Assembly (NCBI GenBank): GCA_016204035.1
Contig: JACQLN010000047.1
Coordinates: forward strand, 1-11,413
Direction of reading: 5' to 3'
From: Parcubacteria group bacterium
GTDB taxonomy: Bacteria; Patescibacteriota; Minisyncoccia; JACQLN01
Length of the DNA: 11,413 nt
A program made the translations under genes and the position numbers. Below, piece by piece: positions 1 through 6,143 of the stretch (within the stretch, counting starts at the first letter, position 1; each line of letters begins with the position of its first letter). A model generated the notes under the pieces. It worked only from the letters and a program-made list of their open reading frames with translations, did no database searches and was not told the origin of the DNA.

Positions 1-275
1 AAAGAAGCTAATTTCAGCCTCTTAATATTGTTTTTAACAACCTTAAAATCATCCTTGATTCTGAAATCGGTGGCAATGGGCATATACTTGGCCGGCACGT
101 AAAACAACTCCACCCAATTAAAAACGCTAAGCCCGGCCTTCAGCTTGGCCGTTTGTTTGCGCACGCCTTTGGCCTGTAAATGCATCAACCCGTGTTCCTT
201 GGTATAGAGCGTAAAAACAGAGTCGGCCTCGCGCCGCGGAGTTTTTTTTAGTATGATGCCCTCAACGGATTTCAT
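1..275 (-). CDS. recO: DNA repair protein RecO, N-terminal part (runs off left edge)
   Basis: This is the first 91 codons of a minus-strand gene starting at ATG 275-273; the rest lies beyond the left edge. The translation begins MKSVEGIILKKTPRREADS and continues with FTLYTKEHGLMHLQAKGVRK, the N-terminal OB-fold of RecO, the RecFOR mediator that helps RecA load on SSB-coated single-stranded DNA and anneals complementary strands. The pattern of EGIIL, the R-E-A-D-S strand, LYTKEHG and the basic KGVRK turn is typical of RecO starts. The zinc-binding C-terminal half is not in the window. No Shine-Dalgarno precedes the ATG, but a -10-like TATACT ends 7 bases upstream, so the mRNA may be leaderless. 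It is divergent from the glycosyltransferase gene. I recognised it from sequence alone; the partial length is the main limit. Confidence 0.85.
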   Translation of the reverse strand, partial: MKSVEGIILKKTPRREADSVFTLYTKEHGLMHLQAKGVRKQTAKLKAGLSVFNWVELFYVPAKYMPIATDFRIKDDFKVVKNNIKRLKLAS

Positions 276-282
276 AGTTAAA

Positions 283-288
283 AGTATA
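283..288 (-). promoter_or_regulatory. Candidate -10 box for recO (leaderless start)
   Basis: TATACT on the minus strand ends 7 bases before the recO ATG. At that spacing transcription would start at or beside the A of ATG, giving a leaderless message. No convincing -35 hexamer is visible upstream. The same 7-base arrangement occurs in front of the DUF4065 gene at 7075. Confidence 0.4.
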
Positions 289-299
289 ACACTATCACT

Positions 300-440
300 A
301 TAAGGAAAATAAAATCTGGCTACCATTCGCTCGCCCAGCGTGCTCGCTCACTGGTACTGCTCTCTCACTCTCCCCTCGCAAGACCTCGGGGAACCGTGCC
401 CGCTCATTCGCAGAACCGCGCCAGAACTTATTTTCCTTAT
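300..440. repeat. 141-bp segment bounded by 21-bp imperfect inverted repeats
   Basis: The left arm 300-320 and right arm 420-440 are inverted copies matching at 19 of 21 positions; the outer 13 bases (ATAAGGAAAATAA) are perfect. The interior 321-419 is C-rich on the plus strand with recurring CGCTC words and a small TACCA/TGGTA stem (321-325, 352-356). No open reading frame of note lies inside and I see no clear target-site duplication. It could be a non-autonomous MITE-like element, or a structured RNA expressed from the recO/glycosyltransferase divergent gap. Only a copy search across the genome can separate these. Confidence 0.5.
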
Positions 441-444
441 CAAA

Positions 445-530
445 GCCAAGTTTCCGTTTTCGCTGGTAAGTTTTGTTTGAGCCGCAGTCTGCGGAGGCGA
501 GTTAACTTACCAAGAAAATGGAAACTTGGC
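445..530 (+). repeat. Long hairpin directly upstream of the glycosyltransferase
   Basis: Arms 445-472 and 504-530 are inverted copies, starting GCCAAGTTTCC and ending GGAAACTTGGC, with one single-base bulge and two non-identical pairs (one of them G-U in RNA). The apical part carries a second small stem, CCGCA-GTC-TGCGG at 482-494. The hairpin ends 9 bases before the ATG at 540, and the Shine-Dalgarno-like GGCGG at 528-532 lies partly in its closing stem, so it could influence translation of the downstream gene. It may equally be a mobile palindrome. No poly-T follows, so it is not an obvious plus-strand terminator. Confidence 0.55.
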
Positions 531-539
531 GGAATATAA

Positions 540-2129
540 ATGTCCAAACACAGTAAAATTCTAATACTTATACTACTCACCGCGGCTTTTTTGCGTTTAT
601 GGGGCTTGGGTTCGGGCGAATTGGTTTTTGACGAGGCCTTATACGCTTTTAGGTCCATCGGCTGGCTGGATTATTTGGAAAGCGCCGTTCAAACCACGCC
701 TGTGCAATGGCTCGCTGATGCCAACTTGCCTGGGTGGCAAAAACTTTCTTTCCACGACCATCCCCCATTTTTCTTTCTTACCCAAAAAATATCCTTCAGT
801 ATTTTCGGCGATTCCTTGTTCGCCTCCCGGTTGCCTTCGGCTCTCGCCGGAATCGTTTTTGTTTATTTGATTTATTTAATATGTAAAAAACTTTTTTTAT
901 CCGAACCGGCCGCGTTGGCATCGGCTTTGATAGCCACGGCTAGCTTCGCCCATGTTTCCGTTTCGCGCCTCGCCATGATGGAATCGGTTTTATTCTTTTT
1001 TGTTGCGGCTAACATCTACTGTTTTCTAAGGATGCTTGACGATCATAAACACTGGCCGGTTTTCGGCATTACGCTGGGTTTGGCTTTGTTAACCAAATAC
1101 ACCGCCGCATTTTTGCCGCCAGCATATTTTTTATACTTAATAATCAACCAACGTTCCCTGCTAAAAGATAAGCGGCTCTACGCTGGCCTGTGCCTCGCCC
1201 TTTTAATTTTTTCTCCGGTGATTATTTACAACATTTATTCTTATAAAACTTTCGGTCACTTTGATTTGCAATTTTCGTACCTGTTAAACCAAAAAACCCC
1301 TTGGCCGGTGGAAAGTTTCGGCGGCAAAACCCAAGATCCTTTTTCCCAAATCGGCGAAAACTTAACAGGCGTGTTTTCCTGGCCGTTTCTAATATCCTCG
1401 CTGACCGGACTGATTTTGATATTGCGAAAAAAAGAATCAATAAAGCGGCTGGCTTTGGTTTTGATTTCTTTTGTATTTATAACCCTGCTTTTAACGCAAA
1501 CCGGCTCGGCTATAAGATTTGTTTCTTTATATGTGATTAAGTTTGTTTTTTTGGCTTCCGCCGTTTTTATTTTTCTCTGGAATAAAAATAAAAAAATGGC
1601 GCTGGCGGTTTTGGCGATTTTTACCGCCCACGAACTTTTTTTCACCTCTGAACGGGTTTTTATAAATCCGCCCGACTACGGCGTGGTTAAACTGGATAAA
1701 TATCTTGATTCCGTTTTTAACGGCGGCCGGTCCGAAGCCGTGCCCTCGCATTCCAATCCCCATTTGAATAAGGTGATCCAAAAATACGCGGCGTATACGC
1801 CGATAACGCTTACCCGACCGGCCGGAATAATTTATGACGACGACATCGCCACCGGACCTATGCTTTGGCTCTTGGCCCGCCGGCAGTATTACCGCGCCAT
1901 ACCCATAATGAAAGCCAGCCAATTTCAGGAAACGGCCGAAGGAACCAAAGGATTTGACTTATACTTTATAAAAGCCGAAGCGGCTTCGCCGGTAAACCCC
2001 ATCCGCGCCACCGACTACGCCGAACAGGTTGAAAATATGCTGAAAAACAACAACCAAAAACCGGTTTTTGCCGTAAAAACGCGTGTTAGCGAACCTGCTT
2101 TTACGGTTTATAAATTTTCCGTTCAATAA
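540..2129 (+). CDS. Membrane glycosyltransferase, ArnT/PMT (GT39/GT83) family
   Basis: A 529-residue polytopic membrane protein with many hydrophobic segments. Residues about 4-22 form the first membrane helix. It is followed by the first outside loop with the acidic pair D31-E32 in VFDEALYAFRS, the position of the catalytic Asp-Glu in ArnT/PMT-type glycosyltransferases. The loop continues with FHDHPPFFF (71-79), then FGDSLFASRLPSAL (89-102), another family signature. These enzymes move a sugar from a polyprenyl-phosphate donor to an acceptor on the outer face of the membrane. The acceptor (protein, lipid or wall polymer) cannot be read from sequence. About 150 soluble C-terminal residues follow the last helix. 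The start is ATG 540 with a weak GGCGG upstream inside a hairpin. Its last 29 bases overlap the 3' end of the reverse transcriptase gene on the other strand. Confidence 0.8.
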   Translation: MSKHSKILILILLTAAFLRLWGLGSGELVFDEALYAFRSIGWLDYLESAVQTTPVQWLADANLPGWQKLSFHDHPPFFFLTQKISFSIFGDSLFASRLPSALAGIVFVYLIYLICKKLFLSEPAALASALIATASFAHVSVSRLAMMESVLFFFVAANIYCFLRMLDDHKHWPVFGITLGLALLTKYTAAFLPPAYFLYLIINQRSLLKDKRLYAGLCLALLIFSPVIIYNIYSYKTFGHFDLQFSYLLNQKTPWPVESFGGKTQDPFSQIGENLTGVFSWPFLISSLTGLILILRKKESIKRLALVLISFVFITLLLTQTGSAIRFVSLYVIKFVFLASAVFIFLWNKNKKMALAVLAIFTAHELFFTSERVFINPPDYGVVKLDKYLDSVFNGGRSEAVPSHSNPHLNKVIQKYAAYTPITLTRPAGIIYDDDIATGPMLWLLARRQYYRAIPIMKASQFQETAEGTKGFDLYFIKAEAASPVNPIRATDYAEQVENMLKNNNQKPVFAVKTRVSEPAFTVYKFSVQ

Positions 2130-3084
2130 CTTGTTCAATTTTGAAACCCTTGCAATATTTCAAAATTCCCGAATAAGAAGCTCGATTCTTCTCGTTTATC
2201 CGTCTTAACAGCCGCCTTTTGGTTCTGGTTCTTAAAACTCTGTGACGCGGCAAGACCACATAGCCCAAAAAATCAATGCCTTGGCGGTGTTTACGTAATA
2301 CAATTTTTTTGGGATGGAGCGATAATTTTAGATGATTGTTTAGAAAATCGTTTATCGTTTCCGATAAACCAAGTAGGTGTCGAAAATTATCCCCGAGAAT
2401 AACAAAATCATCACAATAACGGATATAATATCTTTCTTTTAATTTGTGCTTAACAAATTGGTCCAGTTCGTTAAGATAAATATTGGCAAACAGCTGGCTG
2501 GTAACGCTGCCTAAGGGCAACCCTTGGGAGAAACTTTTAACAATTTTCTCAATCAGACGCATGGCCTCTGCATCGCCGATCTTTCTGGAAATCAATCCCA
2601 TTAAAATATCTTGATCCACCGAATCAAAAAACTTTTTAATGTCGCATTTTAAGGCAAAGATATTTTTAGAATTGTTTTGGCTTAACTTGCGGCAAAAAGT
2701 TTCTAGTCTGGTTACGGCTTTATGCGTTCCTTTGTTTAATCGGCAGGAATAAGAATCAAATATGAAAGATTTATCAAAAATATGATAAAGAACCCTGAAT
2801 ACAGCTTGATGTAAAATCCTGTCGCGAACACTGGCTTTATGAATACGCCTCAATTTGGGATCGGTAACGTAAAAAGGTGTGTAACTGCCGTGCTCGTAGG
2901 TTTTACTCTTTAACTCGCCGTGGAGTTGAAACAGATTGTCTTCCAAGCTAAACTCAAATTCTTGAACATCCGGCCGTCTTCTTTTGCCTCGTTTGAACTC
3001 GCGCCAAGCCGAAAATAGGTTTTTTAGAGAAACAACCCTATCAAAAACATTATGGAGAACTTCCCCATTAAAGCCCCCCCCCAA
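2101..3084 (-). CDS. DGR-type reverse transcriptase
   Basis: Group-II-intron-like reverse transcriptase of the diversity-generating retroelement class; it copies the TR RNA into cDNA with errors at template adenines. Read from the TTG at 3084 it is 327 residues. Visible motifs: the N-terminal DGR block NLFSAWREFKRGKR (22-35), IHKASVRDRILHQAV (81-95), the first catalytic aspartate in CDIKKFFDSV (D148), the DGR-diagnostic motif 4 QGLPLGSVTSQ (187-197) where other RTs have a QG...SP pattern, the active site YCDD (223-226) and the HPKK and DFLGY motifs after it. Length and motif order are complete. The start is uncertain: TTG 3084 is the only conventional in-frame start, it follows no Shine-Dalgarno, and the next codons cross a nine-G run; the conserved region begins near residue 11. 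The 3' end overlaps the glycosyltransferase gene by 29 bases, tail to tail. Confidence 0.92.
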   Translation of the reverse strand: MGGGFNGEVLHNVFDRVVSLKNLFSAWREFKRGKRRRPDVQEFEFSLEDNLFQLHGELKSKTYEHGSYTPFYVTDPKLRRIHKASVRDRILHQAVFRVLYHIFDKSFIFDSYSCRLNKGTHKAVTRLETFCRKLSQNNSKNIFALKCDIKKFFDSVDQDILMGLISRKIGDAEAMRLIEKIVKSFSQGLPLGSVTSQLFANIYLNELDQFVKHKLKERYYIRYCDDFVILGDNFRHLLGLSETINDFLNNHLKLSLHPKKIVLRKHRQGIDFLGYVVLPRHRVLRTRTKRRLLRRINEKNRASYSGILKYCKGFKIEQVIERKIYKP

Positions 3085-3100
3085 CGGAGTTGACGCGAGT

Positions 3101-3436
3101 TTGGCGCATAAAGTTAGTGAATTTTACAAGAAGATTTATTCTTTGTCCGGTAAAATAAATAAAAGAGACAAGTTTGGAATTTGGTTGAAGATAGAAAATT
3201 CGTGTTTGGAAACCTTACGGCTTGTAATTAAGGCCTCTTTTACAAATAAACTAACTAAATTGCCGTTATTGGATTTGGCCAGAACAGAGATTGAGGTGCT
3301 TAAAAGATTCATAACCATAGCCCACGAATTAAAAATTATACAAACCCAAAATTATCTGGGGTTGGAATCGGATTTACAGGAAATATCTAAAATGGCTAAC
3401 GGCTGGATAAGATACTTAACACAAAAGGAGCGCTAG
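3101..3436 (+). CDS. avd: Avd-like four-helix-bundle accessory protein of the DGR
   Basis: About 111 residues from TTG 3101. The protein is all-helical, basic and follows the Avd/four-helix-bundle pattern: an opening helix VSEFYKKIYSL, the basic turn KINKRDKFGIWLKIE, the central KLTKLPLLDLARTEIEVLKR, and a closing EISKMANGWIRYL resembling the family's usual E-I-G-x-M-x-G-W end. In the Bordetella phage DGR, Avd forms a pentamer that binds the RT and the TR RNA and is required for mutagenic homing. Here the gene is on the opposite strand to the RT, TR and target, its start only 16 bases from the RT start. The start is doubtful: an ATG at 3052 would read MENFPIKAP and join this frame only if the C9 run at 3074-3082 were eight Cs. 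It stops 21 bases before the TR. Confidence 0.8.
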   Translation: MAHKVSEFYKKIYSLSGKINKRDKFGIWLKIENSCLETLRLVIKASFTNKLTKLPLLDLARTEIEVLKRFITIAHELKIIQTQNYLGLESDLQEISKMANGWIRYLTQKER

Positions 3437-3457
3437 ATCCTTTTAATGTGGAAACTT

Positions 3458-3570
3458 CTCGCGGGAGCGTAAATTGCTGTTGGAATTGTCATGGTTGTAC
3501 CAGTTGACGTTCATATCGTCTCCGTTCCAGTTGACGTTCGGCACATTACCGTCCTGATTGCGCGAACCCG
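3458..3570 (-). repeat. DGR template repeat (TR)
   Basis: This 113-base stretch is repeated 393 bases away at the 3' end of the target gene. Aligned without gaps the copies differ at 18 positions, and every one is an adenine in the minus-strand TR (I count about 34 adenines in it); none of the other bases differ. Thirteen changes are A to G and five A to C. Read in the VR frame, the TR is rich in AAC/AAT asparagine codons (N-V-N-W, Y-N-H-D-N-S-N-S-N), the codon whose adenines give most amino acids without stops. Similarity breaks off beyond 3570, where the next three bases differ and are again template adenines. The TR is non-coding, on the same strand as the RT, and would be transcribed toward the RT gene. 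Confidence 0.95.
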
Positions 3571-3773
3571 TTTAATTGCCTGATTTTTCCAACATCACCG
3601 ATAATCTTTTTGTAAAATTATCTGGGTTAGCCGCGGACACACGCGGATTTTTTTACGAAGTATTTCGGCAAAGATCCGGAAACCTTCTCTAAAACCAGGC
3701 AAGCAGTTTCCTGTTTTGATTGGCAAACCGTTATCTCGTAAGACCGGTTGTATTAGCCAATGAAATTTTATCA
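3571..3773. other. Non-coding spacer between TR and target terminator, rich in inverted repeats
   Basis: No gene is visible. Several stems are: CCGCG/CGCGG at 3631-3635 and 3642-3646, GGAAAC/GTTTCC at 3678-3683 and 3706-3711, and the two-part ATTGGC + AACCG against CGGTT + GCCAAT at 3719-3730 and 3745-3761. On the minus strand this is the region just upstream of the TR, so it probably contains the promoter or 5' part of the TR RNA. A GATAAT-like -10 lies near 3615-3620 (minus) but I see no matching -35. The stems may fold in the TR transcript. Confidence 0.4.
3631..3654 (+). terminator. Candidate plus-strand intrinsic terminator after avd
   Basis: A 5-bp GC-only stem CCGCG-GACACA-CGCGG followed by A and seven Ts on the plus strand. 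It would stop avd transcripts after they pass through the TR region in antisense. The stem is short, so confidence is moderate. Confidence 0.45.
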
Positions 3774-3802
3774 TAAAAAGACCGCCGCGTCAGACGCGGC
3801 GG
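3774..3802 (-). terminator. Hairpin terminator downstream of the DGR target gene
   Basis: A perfect 9-bp GC-rich stem, CCGCCGCGT and ACGCGGCGG, with a 3-base loop at 3782-3802, followed on the minus strand by TCTTTTTAT. It lies 36 bases past the target gene's stop codon and fits an intrinsic terminator. In several DGRs a hairpin or cruciform just downstream of the VR also stimulates retrohoming, so it may have both roles. It separates the target transcript from the TR. Confidence 0.75.
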
Positions 3803-3838
3803 GAAAAGGGTACAAGGGAAAAGGTACAAGTGAAAAAA

Positions 3839-4522
3839 TCAGAAAACTACCTCGCGGGAGCGTAAACGGCTGCTGGAATCGTCATGGCTGCACCAGCGGA
3901 CGCGCATATCGTCTCCGCCCCAGCTGACGTGCGGCACATGACCGCCCCGACTGCGCGAACCCGAGCATAGGGTAATGGTGTTGGGGTCCAGGTGCTTCTT
4001 GGTCTCGCTCCAGTACATCAATTCATGGAGGAGACGCTCGGTCAGGGTTTCGGTGGTGATGCCTTTTTCCTTGATCTGGATGGCAGAGAGGTTTTTGAGA
4101 TTGTCGTCGGCTGCCTGGGTATCTTTGACCAGGATGGCGTAGGGGGCGTCTTTGGGGTTTCTTTCCTCCTTGTCCCAATCCAAAGCCGAGTCCAGATCAC
4201 TTGTGTATTTCCAGCAAGGGAAGTGTTTCTGGCAGGCCTCGTAGGCATGGTTGGGAGTCATACCTTGGGGAACGATAAGGGTGCGGGTGAAGCCGGGTCT
4301 TGGTTCGGGGATACGGACGCTGGAGAAATCCAGGTCCAGGCCGAAGTATGTGAGGTATAAGGTCCGATAACCCTCGACATCGTTATTGTCGAACGGATTC
4401 TGCCTTTTGAGAAACAGGCCCAGCTCCGTCGGCGTAAGAACGCCGTGCTGGAGTTTATGGGCCAAATCTGCGATCATGCCAAGCACATTGCCCGGCACGC
4501 TTCCGACCATTTCCTGTTTCAC
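3839..4522 (-). CDS. DGR target protein with C-terminal variable C-type-lectin-like region
   Basis: A 227-residue protein from GTG 4522, supported by AGGAGG at 4531-4536 eight bases upstream. There is no signal peptide or membrane helix. The N-terminal 180 residues (VLGMIADLAHKL at 13-24, FLKRQNPFD at 37-45, LDLDFSSVRIPEPRPGF at 62-78, CWKYTSDLDSALDW at 103-116) resemble a family I know as DGR targets in CPR genomes; I cannot name its function. The end, from LCSGSR (185-190), is the variable region, of the CLec-fold type used by DGR proteins as a binding surface. Compared with the TR, 14 residues differ: 191-193, 195, 198, 200, 202, 207, 209, 211, 212, 215, 217 and 219, mostly Asn changed to Ser, Arg, His, Gly or Asp. 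The stop codon lies 10 bases beyond the repeat, so framing is preserved whatever is written in. The ligand is unknown and a cytoplasmic location is likely. Confidence 0.88.
   Translation of the reverse strand: MKQEMVGSVPGNVLGMIADLAHKLQHGVLTPTELGLFLKRQNPFDNNDVEGYRTLYLTYFGLDLDFSSVRIPEPRPGFTRTLIVPQGMTPNHAYEACQKHFPCWKYTSDLDSALDWDKEERNPKDAPYAILVKDTQAADDNLKNLSAIQIKEKGITTETLTERLLHELMYWSETKKHLDPNTITLCSGSRSRGGHVPHVSWGGDDMRVRWCSHDDSSSRLRSREVVF
3851..3866 (-). promoter_or_regulatory. Candidate IMH (initiation of mutagenic homing) core
   Basis: The 3' end of the VR, sense TTTACGCTCCCGCGAG, is identical in the TR (3458-3473), including its adenines. Beyond it the VR (GTAGTTTTC) and TR (AAGTTTCC) flanks diverge. 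A GC-rich invariant 3' end with imperfectly matched flanks is what separates IMH from the template's IMH* and makes retrohoming one-way in characterised DGRs. The role is inferred by position. Confidence 0.65.
3851..3963 (-). repeat. DGR variable repeat (VR)
   Basis: Gap-free counterpart of the TR at an offset of 393 bases; 95 of 113 positions are identical and all 18 differences fall on TR adenines. It covers codons 188-224 of the target gene and ends 10 bases before the stop triplet (3839-3841), the usual place for a VR. Confidence 0.95.
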
Positions 4523-4530
4523 GGTCAGTT

Positions 4531-4536
4531 CCTCCT
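4531..4536 (-). promoter_or_regulatory. Strong Shine-Dalgarno of the DGR target gene
   Basis: A perfect AGGAGG (minus strand) eight bases before the GTG at 4522. It decides the start in favour of GTG over the ATG four codons later, and is the only consensus ribosome-binding site seen in the window. Confidence 0.8.
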
Positions 4537-4557
4537 AATTAATGGTTTTAAGAATTT

Positions 4558-4612
4558 TCAGCCAGTTTGGCTGACTGTTTTAATGGTAATATACCGTCCT
4601 AGTGCTTGTCAA
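4558..4612 (-). promoter_or_regulatory. Putative promoter and 7-bp palindrome upstream of the target gene
   Basis: On the minus strand a perfect TTGACA (4612-4607) overlaps the msrB stop codon. A TATATTACC follows, but at 13-15 bases, shorter than the usual 17, so the exact pairing is unclear. Between it and the gene lies TCAGCCA-GTT-TGGCTGA (4558-4574), a perfect 7-bp inverted repeat. This could be an operator, or the hairpin of a weak terminator after msrB. It suggests the target gene has its own promoter. Confidence 0.4.
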
Positions 4613-4995
4613 TAGTTAGCACCATTTTGAGCCCCCTTGTCTAAATCCAAGCACACTGAATTGATGCAATATCTTTTACCACCCTTATCGGCGGGGCCGT
4701 CGTTAAAAACATGGCCTAAGTGCGCCCCGCATTTTTTACAGACAACTTCGGTGCGCACCATTCCTAAACTAGTGTCTTCTTTTAATTCCACGTTCTCCAA
4801 ATTGGCGGGTTCGGTAAAACTGGGCCAACCAGTGCCGGAATCAAACTGGGTGTCCGAAGAAAAAAGTTCGGCGCCGCAGACGGCGCACCTATACATGCCT
4901 TTTTCATGGCTATTTGCGTATTTTCCGCTAAACGGCGCTTCGGTGCCCTTCTCTTGCGCCACGCGATAAAGTTCGGGATTTAATTCTTTGTCCAT
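4609..4995 (-). CDS. msrB: Peptide-methionine (R)-S-oxide reductase MsrB
   Basis: 128 residues, the usual length for a single-domain MsrB, which reduces the R epimer of methionine sulfoxide in proteins with thioredoxin or a similar donor. It shows the structural zinc site C37-x2-C40 (CAVC) and C86-x2-C89 (CKKC), the substrate loop GTGWPSF (54-60), [12 protein letters not shown] (90-101) and the catalytic cysteine C110 in RYCINS. C115, five residues further on, is unusual and could be a resolving cysteine, but that is speculation. The ATG at 4995 lies 2 bases after the hydrolase stop codon, with no Shine-Dalgarno, so it is probably translated by coupling. There is no signal peptide, so it is cytoplasmic. 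The stop codon overlaps the putative TTGACA of the next gene. Confidence 0.95.
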   Translation of the reverse strand: MDKELNPELYRVAQEKGTEAPFSGKYANSHEKGMYRCAVCGAELFSSDTQFDSGTGWPSFTEPANLENVELKEDTSLGMVRTEVVCKKCGAHLGHVFNDGPADKGGKRYCINSVCLDLDKGAQNGANY

Positions 4996-4997
4996 AA

Positions 4998-5999
4998 TTA
5001 TTTTAAGTATAGATCAAAAAAATCCGCCGTTCTTTGCATAACCGTATTCCAGGCCAGGGCAAATTCGTGCGGTTCGCCGGCGTAGGTATAATAGGTAACG
5101 TCTTTTTGATTTTCTTTAAGCCGGGCGGCCAGTTTGTCCGACCAGGTTATCGGCACCGCTTCGTCCCGATCGCCGTGGTGAATCATAACGGGTGAGGCGA
5201 TTTTATCTAAAAAATTTATGGCCGAGATATTATTCCAAAATTCCAAATTGGTTTCGGGTTCGCCGTAAACCGCTATTAATTTTTGGGTCAGCTCTGCGCG
5301 GTTATCGCCCCATTTTTCAAAATTATCTTTCCAGTCGGCCGAAACCGGAGCCAGTAATACCGCCGCCTTAACCAAATCGGGCTGGGTCACCAAAACATTG
5401 ATGGCGATGCCCCCGCCCATGGAATGCCCCAGCATGCCTATTTTTTCTTTATTAAGAGAAGCCATATTGGAGTTTTTAACGGCGTAGACGGCATTGATCA
5501 CGTCTTCCACATAACCCAGCCGAAATTTCATATCGGCTTCCGGATCTTTACTGGAAAAAGCGTGGTTGCGGTAATCGGAATGTAAAACCGCGTAACCCCG
5601 CCGGGCCAAATAGTCCTGTTCGCGTTTTAGGCCGCGGCCGTTGGTGTAAACGGCGGTATCAATATAGCCGTGGTTCAAAATCAAAACCGGAAACGGGCCC
5701 GCGCCGTGGGGCAGGTTCATTATACCTGATATGGTTAAATCGCCGCTTTGGTAGGTAATAAAATATCTGGTGTAAAATTCGTTTTTGGCCAGAACCGGGC
5801 CCAGCTTTAATTCCCGGCCATCGTATAACTTGGCGGCATAGGCCGGCAAAGAAACCGGATTAATTTCTGGGGTCGGCTCGGGCAACAGAGCCACACTGCT
5901 GGCAACTTTCGATACCCCGCCGGCTCCAACCAGCCAAGATAAAACCAGCGCCCCCGCGAGCGCCATAAACACATATTTATACTGTAAAACTTTTTTCAT
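4998..5999 (-). CDS. Exported or membrane-anchored alpha/beta hydrolase (S9 peptidase/esterase-like)
   Basis: 333 residues with an N-terminal hydrophobic segment (about 8-28) after MKK, giving a signal peptide or membrane anchor with the enzyme outside. The alpha/beta-hydrolase fold is clear: [10 protein letters not shown] (107-115, oxyanion region), the nucleophile S193 in GHSMGG, acid D279 in [10 protein letters not shown], and H311 in GEPHEF. The layout matches prolyl-oligopeptidase-like (S9) and dienelactone-hydrolase-like esterases. Without the beta-propeller of true prolyl oligopeptidases, a small ester or peptide substrate is likely, but it cannot be named. It is the first gene of a pair with msrB. 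The ATG 5999 has AAGGAT about 8 bases upstream and TATAAA (6017-6012) just before that. Confidence 0.85.
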   Translation of the reverse strand: MKKVLQYKYVFMALAGALVLSWLVGAGGVSKVASSVALLPEPTPEINPVSLPAYAAKLYDGRELKLGPVLAKNEFYTRYFITYQSGDLTISGIMNLPHGAGPFPVLILNHGYIDTAVYTNGRGLKREQDYLARRGYAVLHSDYRNHAFSSKDPEADMKFRLGYVEDVINAVYAVKNSNMASLNKEKIGMLGHSMGGGIAINVLVTQPDLVKAAVLLAPVSADWKDNFEKWGDNRAELTQKLIAVYGEPETNLEFWNNISAINFLDKIASPVMIHHGDRDEAVPITWSDKLAARLKENQKDVTYYTYAGEPHEFALAWNTVMQRTADFFDLYLK

Positions 6000-6011
6000 A
6001 GCTTATCATCC

Positions 6012-6030
6012 TTTATAAAACTTTTTATAT
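6012..6030 (-). promoter_or_regulatory. AT-rich candidate promoter of the hydrolase-msrB pair
   Basis: Two -10-like words on the minus strand, TATATAA near 6031-6025 and TATAAA at 6017-6012, lie upstream of the AAGGAT ribosome site. No good -35 pairs with either, so which one is used is open. Confidence 0.35.
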
Positions 6031-6048
6031 AATTTGTCCAGTTTTACA

Positions 6049-6082
6049 AACATCCTCACATACTCCAGTTTGTAAGGATGTT
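6049..6082 (-). terminator. 8-bp inverted repeat in the hydrolase/toxin gap
   Basis: AACATCCT (6049-6056) and AGGATGTT (6075-6082) are perfect inverted copies around an 18-base loop. It sits between the end of the Panacea operon and the hydrolase promoter, so a terminator for the upstream operon is likely, though the following T-tract is weak (TTTGT). It could instead be an operator. Confidence 0.4.
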
Positions 6083-6143
6083 ATTTATCAATTCTAAAAA
6101 TGAACCTCAGTATTTTAACGTTGCAACCTAAAACAAAAAACGA

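Noticed and set aside
2984..3100. Upstream extension of the avd reading frame to an ATG at 2984
   Set aside because: This part is antisense to conserved RT N-terminal codons, and the Avd-like pattern starts only near 3101.
3500..3540. Direct repeat CCAGTTGACGTT within the TR
   Set aside because: It arises from the repeated N-V-N-W codons of the template and is part of the DGR, not a separate repeat array or CRISPR.
3809..3830. Short direct repeat GGTACAAG twice after the target stop
   Set aside because: Eight bases, two copies, low complexity; no function can be supported.
3992..4360. Plus-strand open frame opposite the target gene
   Set aside because: No ribosome site and no recognisable motif; it is the mirror of the target gene's codons.
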